From contig JASHYZ010000210.1 of the NCBI GenBank assembly GCA_030042795.1, forward strand, positions 1-6,180: 6,180 nucleotides of DNA, given 5' to 3'. The stretch is from Terriglobia bacterium. Its GTDB lineage: Bacteria; Acidobacteriota; Terriglobia; UBA7540. Every line of letters begins with the position of its first letter. The first letter of the stretch is position 1. Positions 5,146 to 6,180 of this stretch are shown here, piece by piece. Under the pieces are notes generated by a model. That model searched no databases and had not been told where the DNA came from. It worked only from the letters and a program-made list of their open reading frames with translations. A program made the translations under genes and the position numbers.

Positions 5146-6180
5146 TCACGGTGATGGAGGTTTTGCGCCCGGCGAGGGCGCAGAGGGTTCGGCGAACTTC
5201 GACTCGTCAATGGGCACGTTTTGCTGTACCTGGTCAATCTGGATGGTAAACCGCCCGCCGGGGCGCGCAATCGTCCACTTGAACGGTATTTTTACGCCGT
5301 CGACGTCACGGTAATCCGCGTAGTCCACTTGGCTCGGATTGCGGCCCAGTGGCGTTTCGACGTAGCGAACTTCGCGCAGCAGCAACCCGGAATCCTTGTC
5401 GAAGTAAAAGCGCACGGGCGGCTTGCCGGGGCTGCGCGCCACCAATAGGTAGGCTTCTCCCTGGCTAAAGGCTGGAAGGCCCGCGAGATCACTTACGCTA
5501 ACTAGACGGGCGTTGCTAATCTGCTGGAAGGCCTGCTTGATGTCAGAGGCGAAGTAGAAGTCGGCGTTCCGCTTCTCGTTATCGAGCTCGCCGCCGGTAA
5601 TGGGCCGCGGAGGACCGAAGCCGCTCATCCATCCCGTCTGGCCGTTGTAGGCGGTCACATTCTCGCCCCTTGGACCGTGGACTACCGTTACTCGCGCGTC
5701 CGGAGCCTTGGCAAAGACCTCAACCGGCATCCCTCCCGGACCCATGCCCGAAAGTGTTCCCTTCTCTACACGCGTCGTGATCTTGTGGAGAGCGTCCTCG
5801 CCGCCGATGGCCTGAACGTACTTGTCGAGGATCACGTCGGCGCCCGGCCCGGCAGGAGCTCCAGCGCCCGGACCCTCGTGAGCGTTCATACCAGGCATGC
5901 CAGGAGGGGGTTCGGGCCCTGACTCTGAAATGACGGGGATCGAGGTGGGGTGTGCTGCGCCCGCATGGCACGTGTAGCAGGTGACCTCACGTTCGCCGTG
6001 GAAATTGTCTTGGTTGATGGCGAACATCATCGTCATCATCTTGCGCGCCGTCCTTTTTTCCTCTTTGTCATCCTTCTCGAAAGCATTCCGGACGTGGCAA
6101 AACTCGCAGTTGACACCGAGTGATGCGGTGATGAACTGCATGGCCGGAAAAATCTGGTCGGCCGGCGCGTCCTTGAGGAT
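5146..6180 (-). CDS. Diheme c-type cytochrome with CytoC_RC-like domain and LolA-like C-terminus, 5' end outside window
   Basis: The frame is open to the right edge. The 13 codons before the first in-window Met (6141) read ILKDAPADQIFPA and continue the family pattern, so the Met is internal; 344 residues are visible. Numbering from the window edge, heme motifs CEFCH (25-29) and CYTCH (68-72) bind two c-type hemes. The Met-rich helix RKMMTMMFAIN between them may supply an axial ligand. This matches the reaction-centre cytochrome c subunit domain (CytoC_RC), which is also present in non-phototrophic Acidobacteriota. A Pro/Gly/Ala linker (about 87-113) leads to a C-terminal region (about 116-330). 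Its alternating strands resemble the LolA/LolB-like lipoprotein-carrier fold: ILDKYVQAIGG, FYFDKDSGLLLREVRY and VDGVKIPFKW. The protein must be exported for heme attachment; the signal peptide lies outside the window. The role is probably periplasmic electron transfer or redox sensing, but the partner is unknown. It ends with TGA at 5146-5148. Confidence 0.88.
   Translation of the reverse strand: MLKDAPADQIFPAMQFITASLGVNCEFCHVRNAFEKDDKEEKRTARKMMTMMFAINQDNFHGEREVTCYTCHAGAAHPTSIPVISESGPEPPPGMPGMNAHEGPGAGAPAGPGADVILDKYVQAIGGEDALHKITTRVEKGTLSGMGPGGMPVEVFAKAPDARVTVVHGPRGENVTAYNGQTGWMSGFGPPRPITGGELDNEKRNADFYFASDIKQAFQQISNARLVSVSDLAGLPAFSQGEAYLLVARSPGKPPVRFYFDKDSGLLLREVRYVETPLGRNPSQVDYADYRDVDGVKIPFKWTIARPGGRFTIQIDQVQQNVPIDESKFAEPSAPSPGAKPPSP

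Overview
The window most resembles the chromosome of an Acidobacteriota member. It is GC-rich, and the gene at its right edge joins a two-heme cytochrome domain of the photosynthetic reaction-centre cytochrome c type (CytoC_RC) to a LolA-like C-terminal region. I associate that architecture with this phylum. This is recall of the family, not a database result.

Layout. A short plus-strand gene of 86 codons (69-329), with a clear ribosome-binding site, lies at the left. It converges on a run of four minus-strand genes. The convergent gap (330-549) has no gene, but it holds degenerate repeats built on a 9-bp period (CTCnGTGnn), placed in alternating orientation and able to form hairpins. Read in the direction of transcription, the minus-strand run is: the cytochrome (5146-6180, 5' end outside the window), an integral-membrane ArnT/PMT-type glycosyltransferase (3185-5002), a complete glutamine-hydrolysing asparagine synthase-type amidotransferase (1219-3126), and a soluble transglutaminase-like protein (550-1200). 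The gaps between them are 143, 58 and 18 nt.

How the genes may work together. The last two genes are almost certainly co-translated. They share one reading frame and are separated only by a TGA codon and six sense codons, which include a strong ribosome-binding site. The glycosyltransferase and the amidotransferase would fit a surface-glycan or lipid-modification role, but nothing in the sequence names the substrate. The cytochrome is probably a separate unit, given the 143-nt gap.

I found no RNA genes, mobile elements, CRISPR arrays or convincing sigma-70 promoters. The protein-coding content is mostly of known families. The points most worth a second look are the repeat cluster at 343-510 and the amidotransferase/transglutaminase pair.
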